A program made the translations under genes and the position numbers. Of a stretch of 64,000 nucleotides of DNA, positions 25,561 to 35,300 are shown piece by piece (the first letter of the stretch is position 1; every line of letters begins with the position of its first letter). This DNA comes from Arcticibacter sp045629565. GTDB lineage: Bacteria > Bacteroidota > Bacteroidia > Sphingobacteriales > Sphingobacteriaceae. The notes under the pieces were generated by a model. It had not been told where the DNA came from and did no database searches. It saw only the letters and a list, made by a program, of their open reading frames with translations. The stretch lies in the NCBI RefSeq assembly GCF_045629565.1, contig NZ_JAZQRL010000069.1, positions 1-64,000 on the forward strand, read 5' to 3'.

Positions 25561-26841
25561 CTAGGGATACAACAAGTATTTCTTTCTCATTTCTTTATAT
25601 GCCGCGAGCTGGGGTTCCCAGCTGGCGCGTATTTCCTGTTCGCTCATGCCCGAAGCAATCTGCTTCTGCAGTTTGTCATTGCCAGCAAGTCTGTTGAAGT
25701 TGTTGATCTGCTTGCTCTGTTTGAAGTCAAAAAACTTATCCTTTTGCGGATACGCATTATACATGTCAATCAGCCAGCTTAAGTTCAGCTGCCCTGTCTT
25801 TTTGAATACCGAAGTATCATATTTGCGCAAATCAAGTCCATAGCATAGTTGGTTCTGATGCAATGGCGTCTCGCTCATGCCTTTTATGCTTACGGGGGTG
25901 AAGGTAAAATCGTACTTTCCTTTTAAAGCAGGACTTCCAAGCACCTGGAAAGGCATGTGGGTTCCACGTCCCTGACTAATAATCGTTCCCTCAAACAAGC
26001 ACAACGATGGATAAAGCAGGATAGACTGCTGTGTATTCAAGTTAGGCGAGGGCTTAACCGGAAGGGTATAATCCATATCATGGGTGTATCCTTTAAGTTT
26101 GACAATTTTCAGATCGCATCTAACCTTTTCTTTCAGCCATTTTTCACCGTTCACCATGGTGGCATATTCACCTATCGTCATGCCGTGCAAAATAGGGATA
26201 GGATGCATTCCTATGAACGATTTGAACTTCTCTTCCAGTACTGGCCCATCAACATAAAAGCCATTAGGATTGGGTCTGTCCAGAACGATAAGCTTAATCT
26301 TGCTCTCTGCACATGCTTCCATGATGTAATGTAAGGTGGAGATGTAGGTATAAAAGCGCACACCAACATCCTGAATATCGAACACCATAATGTCTATTCC
26401 CTTCAGGTCCTCAACGGTAGGTTTATAATGGCTTCCGTACAAGGAAATTACTGGAAGTCCCGTCTTCGCATCGATGTTACTGTTGACTTTGGCCCCAGCA
26501 CTGGCCTCGCCCCTGAAGCCGTGTTCAGGCCCGAAGACCTTCACAATGTTGATTCCCAAAGATCTCAGACTATCTACACTATGCGTGTTGCCGATTATGG
26601 AGGTAGGGTTCACAACCATCCCCACCTTCATATCTTTCAGGTCAGTCAGATATTCTGATGTCTGGTCTGCACCAGTTTGCAGCTCGTTTCCCGGGCTTGA
26701 ATCTATCAGCCCGCTGTTTATCCCGGAGGCGGCTTTATCAGCATGTTGAGCGCTGCCTGAGTGTCCGGGGTTACCGCAGGATACGACAGACTGGCTTAGT
26801 AGAATTCCTGTAAGTAGGAGGGGTATGATGGGTTTTATCAT
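25561..26841 (-). CDS. NamZ-type exo-beta-N-acetylmuramidase (DUF1343) lipoprotein
   Basis: A 426-aa lipoprotein (MIKPIIPLLLTGILL.., lipobox SVVSC). The DUF1343 domain covers most of the mature part. Features: VGMVVNPTSI, VFGPEHGFRGEASAG, DIMVFDIQDVGVRFYTYISTL, LDRPNPNGFYVDGP and GRGTHMPFQVLGSP. Family members remove terminal MurNAc from peptidoglycan fragments (NamZ). The ATG at 26841 gives a clean signal peptide; an upstream start would add 8 residues. It is two bases upstream of fmt. Confidence 0.88.
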   Translation of the reverse strand: MIKPIIPLLLTGILLSQSVVSCGNPGHSGSAQHADKAASGINSGLIDSSPGNELQTGADQTSEYLTDLKDMKVGMVVNPTSIIGNTHSVDSLRSLGINIVKVFGPEHGFRGEASAGAKVNSNIDAKTGLPVISLYGSHYKPTVEDLKGIDIMVFDIQDVGVRFYTYISTLHYIMEACAESKIKLIVLDRPNPNGFYVDGPVLEEKFKSFIGMHPIPILHGMTIGEYATMVNGEKWLKEKVRCDLKIVKLKGYTHDMDYTLPVKPSPNLNTQQSILLYPSLCLFEGTIISQGRGTHMPFQVLGSPALKGKYDFTFTPVSIKGMSETPLHQNQLCYGLDLRKYDTSVFKKTGQLNLSWLIDMYNAYPQKDKFFDFKQSKQINNFNRLAGNDKLQKQIASGMSEQEIRASWEPQLAAYKEMRKKYLLYP

Positions 26842-26864
26842 GTGTGTAAAGATATATCTCCGCA

Positions 26865-26894
26865 TTTGTCAAGGCAGAAAAATGTGCATCTTTG
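26865..26894 (+). promoter_or_regulatory. Promoter of the LolE-like permease gene
   Basis: TTTG at 26865-26868, an 18-nt spacer and CATCTTTG at 26887-26894 (one mismatch to TAnnTTTG). It lies 25 nt before the GTG start. Confidence 0.45.
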
Positions 26895-26919
26895 CTAAAT
26901 TACAAAAAAACTTTATAGC

Positions 26920-28140
26920 GTGACTTTCGCCTCTTTCATTGCAAATAGAATAACTTTCAGATCAAAGCGTACTTTTTCCAGGCTCAGTGTACGGATCGCT
27001 ATTGTGGGGATCATGCTCGGTCTTGCCGTGATGATCCTGTCTGTTGCCGTTGTTAAAGGCTTCAAGTCTGAGATACGCGAGAAAGTACGCGGTTTCTCAG
27101 GCGACATCATCGTCATGAAATATGATTTAAACGCATCTAACGAGGCGTCGCCCTTCAGTATTCATCCCGATACTCTTACACGGCTCTCAAAGCTTCCAAA
27201 CATCTCACATATTTATCCTTACGCCGTAAAACAAGGGATAATTAATGCCAATGACGAGATGGAGGGTGTGATGCTCAAAGGAGTAGACAAGAGCTTTAAC
27301 TGGAGCTATTTCAAAAACGTACTTGTCTCCGGAGATGTCATTGACTTTACCGACAGTGTTAAAGCCAAAAGACAAATTGTAATATCTAAAGTGATAGCAG
27401 ATCGGATGCGTCTAAAAGTAGGTGATGACTTTCTGATGTATTTTGTGCAGGAGCCCCTTAGAAGAAGGAAGTTTGATATCGTGGGGATATACGATCTCGG
27501 AATCGAGGAGGTAGATAAAGCCTATGTCATTGGAGATCTGTCTGTGGTACAACGCCTGAACAACTGGGCGCCGAACACGGTTGGAGGCTATGAAATAAGG
27601 GTCAATCATTTCGACGCCGTCAATCATTCCGCCCTAAACGTCAACGATAATATCAGTATGGGTCTGCGCGCCTATTCTATCACGGAGTACTACCAAACCA
27701 TCTTTCAGTGGCTTTCCCTCCTGGATGTCAATACAGAAGTCATCCTGATTCTGATGCTTGCGGTAGCGATCATCAACATGATCTCCGCGCTGCTCATCAT
27801 CATATTGGAAAGAACAAACATGATCGGTATACTGAAGGCCCTTGGCGCGACGAATTGGAGCATCCAGAAGATTTTCCTTCAAAATGCCGCATATCTGATC
27901 GGTTTTGGTCTGTTACTCGGAAACGTGTTGGGAATAGGTCTTGGCCTGTTTCAAGCACATACGCACTTCTTTAAGCTTGATCAGGCATCTTATTATATGT
28001 CTTTTGTGCCCGTAGAACTGGAAGCTACCGATATACTTTTACTGAATGCCGGAACACTCGTCATCTGTCTGCTGGTACTGATTATTCCTTCAACATTGGT
28101 AAGCAGGATCTCCCCGGTGAAAGCCATCACGTTCAAATAA
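26920..28140 (+). CDS. LolC/E-like ABC permease (FtsX family)
   Basis: A 406-aa inner-membrane protein with the MacB/LolE plan: helix 1 near residues 24-46, a large periplasmic domain of about 210 residues, then three helices within FtsX (about 280-395). The N-terminal FIANRITFRSKRTFSRLSVRIAI with SVAVVKGFKSEI resembles lipoprotein-releasing LolC/E. The start is GTG at 26920. It would act with a LolD-type ATPase, which is not nearby. Convergent with the anti-sigma/barrel gene, 1 bp apart. Confidence 0.87.
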   Translation: MTFASFIANRITFRSKRTFSRLSVRIAIVGIMLGLAVMILSVAVVKGFKSEIREKVRGFSGDIIVMKYDLNASNEASPFSIHPDTLTRLSKLPNISHIYPYAVKQGIINANDEMEGVMLKGVDKSFNWSYFKNVLVSGDVIDFTDSVKAKRQIVISKVIADRMRLKVGDDFLMYFVQEPLRRRKFDIVGIYDLGIEEVDKAYVIGDLSVVQRLNNWAPNTVGGYEIRVNHFDAVNHSALNVNDNISMGLRAYSITEYYQTIFQWLSLLDVNTEVILILMLAVAIINMISALLIIILERTNMIGILKALGATNWSIQKIFLQNAAYLIGFGLLLGNVLGIGLGLFQAHTHFFKLDQASYYMSFVPVELEATDILLLNAGTLVICLLVLIIPSTLVSRISPVKAITFK

Positions 28141-28141
28141 C

Positions 28142-29461
28142 TTATCTGGAATTAAAGTTCCATTTCAGATTAAGCCCCGCAGAGCTGAAACGGATATCCT
28201 GTGAACCAAGTCCTCCAAGTGGGTATTTTAAGAAGGGCTCCAGGGATAATTTGCTTTGTTTCCCAACCGAATATCCGTAACCAACAGATAAGTTCAGCAT
28301 CCTGGCAAAGTCGAAGCTGCTGGTGCTGGTAATCGTCTTTTCGTTCGGGAATGACTCCACAGAACTGTCATGAATAGAATTGTATCCATAATCATAAGTA
28401 TATGTTTCGTCAAAGAAGAAGTTCGAACTCAGTCCGGCTACCACATACAACTCGTCTTTCTTCTCGAAGAACGTATATTTCAGGTTAACCGGAACATCAA
28501 GGCCCATTAAAGAAGCATCATAACCATGAATGGAGTAATTGATAGCAGAAGTTTTCGCATCAGGACCAGCAACCATGAGATTCTGGCTCGTAGACATGGT
28601 TGAGCTTAAGAAAGATGCTGCTGCTTGTTCAGGAATGCGCGAATCGTAGCGAAGCGAATTCTGAGCTATAGAAACGCCTGTTGTCAGCTTCAGCTTCGAC
28701 GTCAGATCCAGTTCAGAACTGATGCCGACACCGGTATTTACCCGTGACTTGCTACCCGCTGCATACGATACGTGACTACCCGCATACAGGCTAAACGATA
28801 GCTTGGAGTCCTTGCTTTTTTCCTGACCCCTAGGGCCATCGTCCGCCAGGAGTTCACGCTTAGCCTGCTGCAGCTGATCGTAGTTTTCAAGAACAGCCGC
28901 TGGCTGTGACCTCCTGGCTTCGCTCGTTATAGTGGACGCCGGTTCCTGCTTTTGTTCTTTGGTATCTGTAGAAGCGATCATGGCGGACTGCTCCAAAACC
29001 GTTGCAGGTAAGGTGTCTTTTGCAGCAGAAACAGCCACTGATAAAGTGACAGCTTGTTCCTCAGCCGGTAGGTTTAGCTCAATGTGTCTTTCGTTCGCCC
29101 TTGTAGCATAAAGCGTTCTTTCACTTCCGCTTTCAGTCTCCACAGTTGTGATATCAGTCAATGCGGGGGCTTCGTTCCCCGGTTCAGGAAGGCCTTTGTG
29201 CTGAGGTGAAGGTGCCACCTGAGGTTTTTCATGAGAAGCAAGCTCGGTTTTATCATCTTTCGGATAAAAAAGCCACACACCAGCAATTAACAATAAAATT
29301 GCCGCCGCTGATCCAAGCCAGTAAGTGACCGCAGAGCGGCGCTTAGCAGGCTGATACTTCAGACGCAGTTGTTCCCATCCCTGATCAGCCGAGTCATCCT
29401 CATACTCATCGAAGACCTGAACAATACGTTCAGCAAACTTTTTGTCGAAATTATCTTGCAT
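28142..29461 (-). CDS. Anti-sigma-like membrane protein with outer-membrane beta-barrel domain
   Basis: A 439-aa protein. Cytoplasmic N-terminus (about 1-45, acidic then basic), one membrane helix (YWLGSAAAILLLIAGVWLFY, about 47-66), a Ser/Thr/Glu/Ala-rich linker (about 70-220), then a region of alternating hydrophobic strands ending LNLKWNFNSR, like the beta-barrel family found in Bacteroidota. It overlaps the ECF sigma gene by 11 nt, so it is translationally coupled and most likely its anti-sigma factor. How one chain could span the inner membrane and end in a barrel fold is unclear. The barrel call rests on strand pattern only. Confidence 0.7.
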   Translation of the reverse strand: MQDNFDKKFAERIVQVFDEYEDDSADQGWEQLRLKYQPAKRRSAVTYWLGSAAAILLLIAGVWLFYPKDDKTELASHEKPQVAPSPQHKGLPEPGNEAPALTDITTVETESGSERTLYATRANERHIELNLPAEEQAVTLSVAVSAAKDTLPATVLEQSAMIASTDTKEQKQEPASTITSEARRSQPAAVLENYDQLQQAKRELLADDGPRGQEKSKDSKLSFSLYAGSHVSYAAGSKSRVNTGVGISSELDLTSKLKLTTGVSIAQNSLRYDSRIPEQAAASFLSSTMSTSQNLMVAGPDAKTSAINYSIHGYDASLMGLDVPVNLKYTFFEKKDELYVVAGLSSNFFFDETYTYDYGYNSIHDSSVESFPNEKTITSTSSFDFARMLNLSVGYGYSVGKQSKLSLEPFLKYPLGGLGSQDIRFSSAGLNLKWNFNSR

Positions 29462-30008
29462 AGCTGCCCTCCTGATGATTCCAGTGCTTTCTTAATTTGT
29501 CTTTTGCCCGGCTTAAGTAAACGCGGGAGGAGCTGACCGGTATAGATAACATATTGCCTATCTCGTCATGACTATAACCGTCGATTTCATAGAGGTTGAA
29601 TACCGTCTTTTGGATCTCCGGAAGGTAGTTGAGTAGTTTAAGTATATCTTTTGCATTTATATTCTCCACGGCTTCCGGTGCTTTTCCAATATAAATAGCT
29701 TCATCAATGTCTTCCTGATTCATATGCTTCAGGTTTCGTCTTCTGTGATCAATAGACGTATTCACAACAATTCTTCGAAGCCAGGCCTTAAAAGGCTGGT
29801 TTTCATCATAAAAATTTATCGCCTTGAAAACCTTAATAAAAGAATCGTTCACCACTTCCAATACGTCATCCTTGTTTTGTAAATACCTCATCCCAACGCC
29901 CATCGCATACCCATAGAAATGCTTGTAAAGTTTTTCCTGAAACTTTATCGCTCCCGACTTGCAACCTGAAATCAACTCGGTTTCAGAAAAACTCTGGGGT
30001 TTATGCAT
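29451..30008 (-). CDS. ECF RNA polymerase sigma factor
   Basis: A 185-aa sigma-70 family factor with region 2 (KLYKHFYGYAMGVGMRYLQNKDDVLEVVNDSFIKVF, then FKAWLRRIVVNTSIDHRR) and region 4 (LPEIQKTVFNLYEIDGYSHDEIGNMLSIPVSSSRVYLSRAKDKLR). Region 3 is missing, as expected of ECF. The ATG at 30008 was chosen over a TTG 24 nt upstream. It overlaps the membrane anti-sigma-like gene by 11 nt and presumably is held inactive by it; target genes unknown. Confidence 0.92.
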   Translation of the reverse strand: MHKPQSFSETELISGCKSGAIKFQEKLYKHFYGYAMGVGMRYLQNKDDVLEVVNDSFIKVFKAINFYDENQPFKAWLRRIVVNTSIDHRRRNLKHMNQEDIDEAIYIGKAPEAVENINAKDILKLLNYLPEIQKTVFNLYEIDGYSHDEIGNMLSIPVSSSRVYLSRAKDKLRKHWNHQEGSYAR

Positions 30009-30124
30009 GGACTTGGAATCGTTTCTAATCAATGCTCAGTTACTTTTTTGACTTAAAACGATCTGCTATCATAATGTTATAAATACGCAGATCCGGATAG
30101 TTTCGCTACAATGAAATATAAGTT

Positions 30125-30931
30125 TTAAATCGTTTTCGCTTCATTCCAGAATATATCCATTTCTGCCAGCGTCATATCTTGCAGAGCCTTGCCATTTTCG
30201 GCAGCTTTAGACTCCAGATACTGAAAACGCTTAATAAATTTCTTGTTGGTCTTTTCAAGGGCGTTTTCTGGATTGATCTTAATAAAGCGGGCGTAATTGA
30301 TCAGCGAGAAAAGTAGGTCTCCAAACTCAGCTTCGGCCTTTTCAATATCTACAGGAACTCCTGAAACCGTATTGAACTCCTCTTTAAACTCCTGCATTTC
30401 TTCCTCCACCTTCTCCCATACCTGCGATTTATCTTCCCAGTCAAAGCCTACGCCCCTGGCTTTCTCCTGTATTCTGGAAGCCTTCACCAATGCCGGCAGG
30501 GAAGGGGGTACACCGCCCAAAACCGATTTATTGCCTTCCTTCAGTTTAATCTTTTCCCAGTTCTGTTTAACATCTTCCTCATTCTGAACCACGGTGTCAC
30601 CGTAAATATGCGGATGCCTGATGATGAGCTTCTCGCAAATGCCGTTCAGCACATCCACTATATCAAACTGGCCTTTTTCCGAAGCAATTCTCGTATAAAA
30701 AACCAGGTGTAGCATAATGTCGCCTATTTCCTTCTTGATCTCTTCCGTGTCTGCCTCGAGGATAGCGTCAGAAAGCTCGTATGTTTCCTCTATCGTCAGA
30801 TGTCTCAAGCTTTCCATGGTCTGTTTTTTATCCCATGGACACTGCTCTCTAAGTGTATTCATCACGGTTAAGAGTCTTTCGAATGCAGAAGCAGGTGTAC
30901 TACCGGCCGAGGGAATAATATTTTGAGACAT
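30125..30931 (-). CDS. mazG: Nucleoside triphosphate pyrophosphohydrolase MazG
   Basis: A 268-aa cytoplasmic enzyme hydrolysing (d)NTPs to NMP and PPi. The two MazG repeats are visible: LREQCPWDKKQTMESLRHLTIEETYELSDAI with the metal-binding EExxE-type helix and EEIKKEIGDIMLHLVF, then the second one with EFKEEF and EAEFGDLLFSLINYAR. The ATG at 30931 matches the family start. A TATTTTTG promoter element lies 16 nt upstream on minus. Confidence 0.94.
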   Translation of the reverse strand: MSQNIIPSAGSTPASAFERLLTVMNTLREQCPWDKKQTMESLRHLTIEETYELSDAILEADTEEIKKEIGDIMLHLVFYTRIASEKGQFDIVDVLNGICEKLIIRHPHIYGDTVVQNEEDVKQNWEKIKLKEGNKSVLGGVPPSLPALVKASRIQEKARGVGFDWEDKSQVWEKVEEEMQEFKEEFNTVSGVPVDIEKAEAEFGDLLFSLINYARFIKINPENALEKTNKKFIKRFQYLESKAAENGKALQDMTLAEMDIFWNEAKTI

Positions 30932-30947
30932 ACAGATATATTTTGAA

Positions 30948-30955
30948 CAAAAATA
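30948..30955 (-). promoter_or_regulatory. -7 element of mazG
   Basis: Read on minus this is TATTTTTG, a full TAnnTTTG match, 16 nt before the mazG ATG. The -33 box is not recognisable. Confidence 0.4.
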
Positions 30956-30999
30956 GAGAAATTCCAAGAGCATAGGAAGGCGTAAAACAGGCCTTAAAA

Positions 31000-31040
31000 C
31001 AGTAACGGCTGCCAGCATCTTGTGCTGGCAGCCGTTACTG
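31000..31040 (-). terminator. Intrinsic terminator of the C1 peptidase gene
   Basis: Perfect 18-bp arms (31000-31017 and 31023-31040) flank a 5-nt loop. Read on minus the stem is followed by TTTTAAGG. It lies 18 bp past the stop of the peptidase gene. Confidence 0.85.
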
Positions 31041-31057
31041 CTTATATTTACCTGTTG

Positions 31058-32245
31058 CTAAACGCCCAATTTCTTTCTTACATCAGAAGAAATAGCCTTT
31101 TTGTTCAGAAGAAGGGTAGTCGTCTTCAGTTTAACAAAGTTTTTAGTTACATACAAAAACCCTTTGTAATCATTTGATAATCCCCATGAATTTTTAACAA
31201 TGTAATACTCTTTGCCATTCTGGTCTTTGGCGAGCCCAACGATATGCATGCCATGATCATCGGTCGTGCTGTAATTGTCGTATTCCAGCTGTCTTAAATC
31301 TTCCGTTATGTTCAACTCTGCCTTGGGTCCATTGAACATTTCATTGATCTCGTCCTGGCTCATATCCTCATATTTCTTCTCCGGAATATAGGCAACCCCG
31401 TTCTTCCAGCTAAAGCCTTTCTCGCTCACGTCTGTCGCCCATGCCACTGTGTAGCCATTCTTTAACGCATTGTCGATAGTGCTTGTCAGTTCGTCCATCT
31501 TTACATTATACACCTGATCAAATGACCAGTTGTCGGGTACCAACAAGGTAAACTTTTTGTACAACGGATATTCTTTGAAGGATGAAAGCTCCACATAATC
31601 ATCAGCATTTAAGCCTACCACTTCCTTAGCAAAGCTCTGTGGCGTATAGCTTTTACCTTCAAAGGTGAACGACTGAGGAACTTTTCCCAAATAAGCGTCA
31701 ATAGCACCTGTGTAAGCCTCGAGCCAGTTTGGTGTTAATGTTCCGTTCGGGTTTTTAACCACTGCCTGAAGGATACTCTGCGAAACAGCGGCCATCTCAG
31801 CAAATTTATTCTTTGATGTGCCATAATGAAGGCCAGTATAAACACTCTGAGGCAAGGCACCATATTTACGGTACATATTAATCACGTCATGAAAAGCACC
31901 GCCATCGCCAAGGCTTACCGCACCCTGCATGCGAACGTAATTTCTGCCTTTCTCGATGTAAGCACAGCGTGCAGGATAGATCTGAGAAAGCTCCACAGGT
32001 TTGCGGCCCTGTTTGATCATCTCTGATTCCAGGAACGAATTGGTGGAATACGCCCAGCACGTTCCTGACGAGCCTTGATTCTTGATAGAGGTGGTCTCCA
32101 GGTTGATGACTTCAGTGAATTTAAAGCCTGCTTTGCTATTATTGCTCTGATTAGCGTCTAATGATTTAACAAGATTGTCTTGTGCAAAGGAAAAACTTGC
32201 TGCCGAAACGAATACAGCAGCTAAAATGGATGGTCTGAACTTCAT
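31058..32245 (-). CDS. Secreted C1-family (papain-like, PepC/bleomycin hydrolase) peptidase
   Basis: A 395-aa exported cysteine peptidase. The signal peptide MKFRPSILAAVFVSAASFSFAQ ends in AQ. The catalytic Cys63 is in NQGSSGTCWAYST, the His in DDHGMHIVGLA and the Asn in YYIVKNSWG. The internal insert and order resemble C1B aminopeptidase C, although those enzymes are normally cytoplasmic. It probably acts in the periplasm. The promoter is at 32322-32352, within 45 bp of the previous gene's stop. Confidence 0.9.
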   Translation of the reverse strand: MKFRPSILAAVFVSAASFSFAQDNLVKSLDANQSNNSKAGFKFTEVINLETTSIKNQGSSGTCWAYSTNSFLESEMIKQGRKPVELSQIYPARCAYIEKGRNYVRMQGAVSLGDGGAFHDVINMYRKYGALPQSVYTGLHYGTSKNKFAEMAAVSQSILQAVVKNPNGTLTPNWLEAYTGAIDAYLGKVPQSFTFEGKSYTPQSFAKEVVGLNADDYVELSSFKEYPLYKKFTLLVPDNWSFDQVYNVKMDELTSTIDNALKNGYTVAWATDVSEKGFSWKNGVAYIPEKKYEDMSQDEINEMFNGPKAELNITEDLRQLEYDNYSTTDDHGMHIVGLAKDQNGKEYYIVKNSWGLSNDYKGFLYVTKNFVKLKTTTLLLNKKAISSDVRKKLGV

Positions 32246-32321
32246 TTTCTAGTTAATGATTACAATGCCCCTGCAAATGGGCGATGATCGTCTTTTGAAG
32301 GGGTGTTTCTTTTTGAATGGT

Positions 32322-32352
32322 CAAAAATACGAGCAATTTGCCTAATTTAAAA
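32322..32352 (-). promoter_or_regulatory. Promoter of the C1 peptidase gene
   Basis: On minus: TTTT (32352-32349, 3 of 4 to TTTG), a 19-nt spacer, then TATTTTTG (32329-32322). It lies 76 bp before the ATG. Confidence 0.45.
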
Positions 32353-32364
32353 ACTCCGAAACCA

Positions 32365-35300
32365 TTAATCACACTTCGGGTGTGTAAAAATGAAGGTGTC
32401 AGATGTTCCTTCCGGACCCATTGTGTCGCCTTTCAGCTGCTGCCACCAGAATTTCGCATGCTGCATCGGATGATTCCCCTCTTCATTCATGGTCTGTGCA
32501 TCGAACAGGCGACCGTTCACCATCACCAGTCGGATCTTATCTGTATTTCGAATGTCATCAAGTGGATTCGCGTCCAATACGATCAGGTCGGCAAGCTTAC
32601 CGGGTTCCAGAGACCCGATTTCTCTCGATAGCCCCAGGTAGGATGCACCGTTGATTGTCCCCGCGCGAAGAATGTCATGTGAACTCATTCCACCCTGAGC
32701 CAGCATCCATAATTCCCAATGAGCCCCAAGCCCCTGAATCTGTCCGTGAGATCCCATGTTTATCTTGGTGCCTCCGTCTGCAATATATTTCACGGCTTTA
32801 GACACTTCAATATGCCCGTAGTCGCCGAATTCTGATGTTGTCCTCCGTCTCGAACGACTGTCGATGATTCCTCGAGGAGTAAAGCTCAGCAGCTTTTCGT
32901 TCTCCCAGACGTTCGTGCGGTCGTACCAAAAATTTTCTCCGGATTGTGAGCCATAGCTGACGATAAGGGTGGGAGTATATGCCGTTTTGCTGGCGTTCCA
33001 TAAAGATTTTACGTCTTTATAAACTGGAATAACCGGGATGTTATGCTCAATACCACTGTGCCCGTCCAAAATCATTGACATATTGGTGAAGAAGGTAGAG
33101 CCCCCTTCCGGAAAAACTTGCATTTTCAGCTCCCTGGCCGCTTGTATAATCTGCTGCCGTTGCTCTCTTCTCGGCTGGTTATACGATTTTACAGAAAAGG
33201 CACCCGACATCTTCAATCTCCTGAGGTGAGAGCGGGCGTCGTCAGCGCCATTGACCACAGCCTTGAAATCGCCATCCGCACCATATAAAATGGTGCCGGT
33301 GGAATAAATGCGCGGTCCTTTTATCGTTCCTGCTCTTACCATTTCAGCCTGGCTCAAAACCATCTCTGTATTACTGGAGGGATCATGAGCTGTCGTTACA
33401 CCGTAAGCGAGGTTAGCATAGTAGCTCCAGTCCTGTTGCGGGGAGATCCCGTCCGGGCTAGTCGGCAAATGGGCATGCACATCTACCAGTCCGGGCATGA
33501 CGGTCTGGTTTTCCGCATTGATAACCTTCGCATCCTCCGGTACCTTCACCTGATCAGCCGGGCCGATAGCCGTAATCCGGTTACCTTCTATTACAATCGT
33601 TCCGTTTTGAATCACTTCCTTGCCTTTCATCGTGATGATCCGCGCATGAGTCAGCGCGATTTTTCCTTCAGGAACGTCACTTTTAATCTTCAGCCCGATT
33701 TCAACGCCCGAGGTATCTATAGGAGGTAGGTTATTGGGCGCACCCTCAGCAAAGCTGAAAGTATTCTTTACCTGTCTGCTGAAATATTGCGAACCGAGCG
33801 TCCAGTTTAAGTTCTTACTGTCGTGGCTCCAATGGAGGTAAATTCCCGCGTCCCGTGTCACTTTGGTCACCGGTAGCGACTTGTTGGTTGCCGATAGCTC
33901 AATACCGCTAGCCGTATTCAGCAGAGGGGTGATATACGCGTTGAACAGCTCGGTGAAAGCGAGCCATTTGCCATCCGGACTAGGTGCAAACTGACTGGCA
34001 TATTTGGAATGATAATGCACACGCTCGCTGCCACCGCCAAGGTCAACACTCATGAAAGCTTTTTTACCTTCATGTGTACTCTGGAAGAATACCCGTGAGT
34101 CGTTTCCGTTGAAATAGGGATCCACTCCCTTGCCCACCACTTTCTGAGGCGTTCCGCCACCGGCAGAAATGACATATATGCCGGGATTCTTTCCATGCGT
34201 GTATCCCAGCATCTGGTTGCCGCCACCCTTCGCATAAACGATCTTATCACCCTTGTTGGAGTAGCGTGGCGTATAATAAAAGCCTTTTTCTGTGGTGAGC
34301 GGCTGTGAATCGAGCGTCCGAAGATCCAGCTTCTTGATAGACGCCTTGTCCTCGTCAGTCCAGGCCACATACACCAACGACTTGCCGTCAGGACTGAAGT
34401 TCGGGTCGTACTCAAACTCTGTCCCATTAGATATACGCTTCGGTTGCCCATTCGGTAGTTCCTTTAAATAGACGAACCCACCTGAATTAAAGGCAATCAT
34501 CTTTCCATCCGGAGACGTGGCAAGCTGCCTGATCATTTTCGCGTCAAACTCCTCGTTAAAGACCTGATGTTCAAAATGAAGTGCCTCAGCAACAAGCTGT
34601 GTGGAGTTAACTTCAAAAGGAATAATACTCACAGTCTGCGACAGGATATCCAGATTTCTGATTTTTCCTTTCGCGTAAAAGATGATGTTCTTGCTGTCTG
34701 GAGTAAAGGCAAAGTTCGGATAAACGCCGAAGATCGCCCATGTCTCCTGCTGATCGCGGGACAGGTCATCATAAACAGGCCACTCTTCGCCGCTGCTCAG
34801 ATCATGCAGATAAAGCACAGACTTTAGTCGTACCCTCCTTACAAAGGCGAGCAGCTTTCCGTCGGGCGATACCCTCGGACGTACCGCTCCTCCCGGGCCT
34901 CCTGTCACTTTTTCAGTCTCACCCGTTTCCCGGTTCAGCCGCTTAATAGCGTATATCTCGCCGTTCGGATCTTTATTGTACTGAAAGTACGGACCCGGAC
35001 TCACATCCTCACTGTAATAGACGTACTTTCCGTCGTGCGATACCTCCGGTTCGCCGGCATCCTGCTGATCATTCTTGCGTTTGGTCAGCTGAACGCCTTC
35101 CCCTCCCGAAATATGGTACATCCACATTTCGCCGGCTCCAAGAGACCGGGTGTTGGTGAAGTGCTTCCGCCCAATGAGAAACTGATTATCGGGCGTCCAT
35201 ACCGCATTGTTCAGCAGACGGAAAGTCTCCTTAGATACCGCACGCTTGTTCGAGCCATTGCTGTTCATTACCCAGATATTGTCGCCGCCCTCGCGATCGC

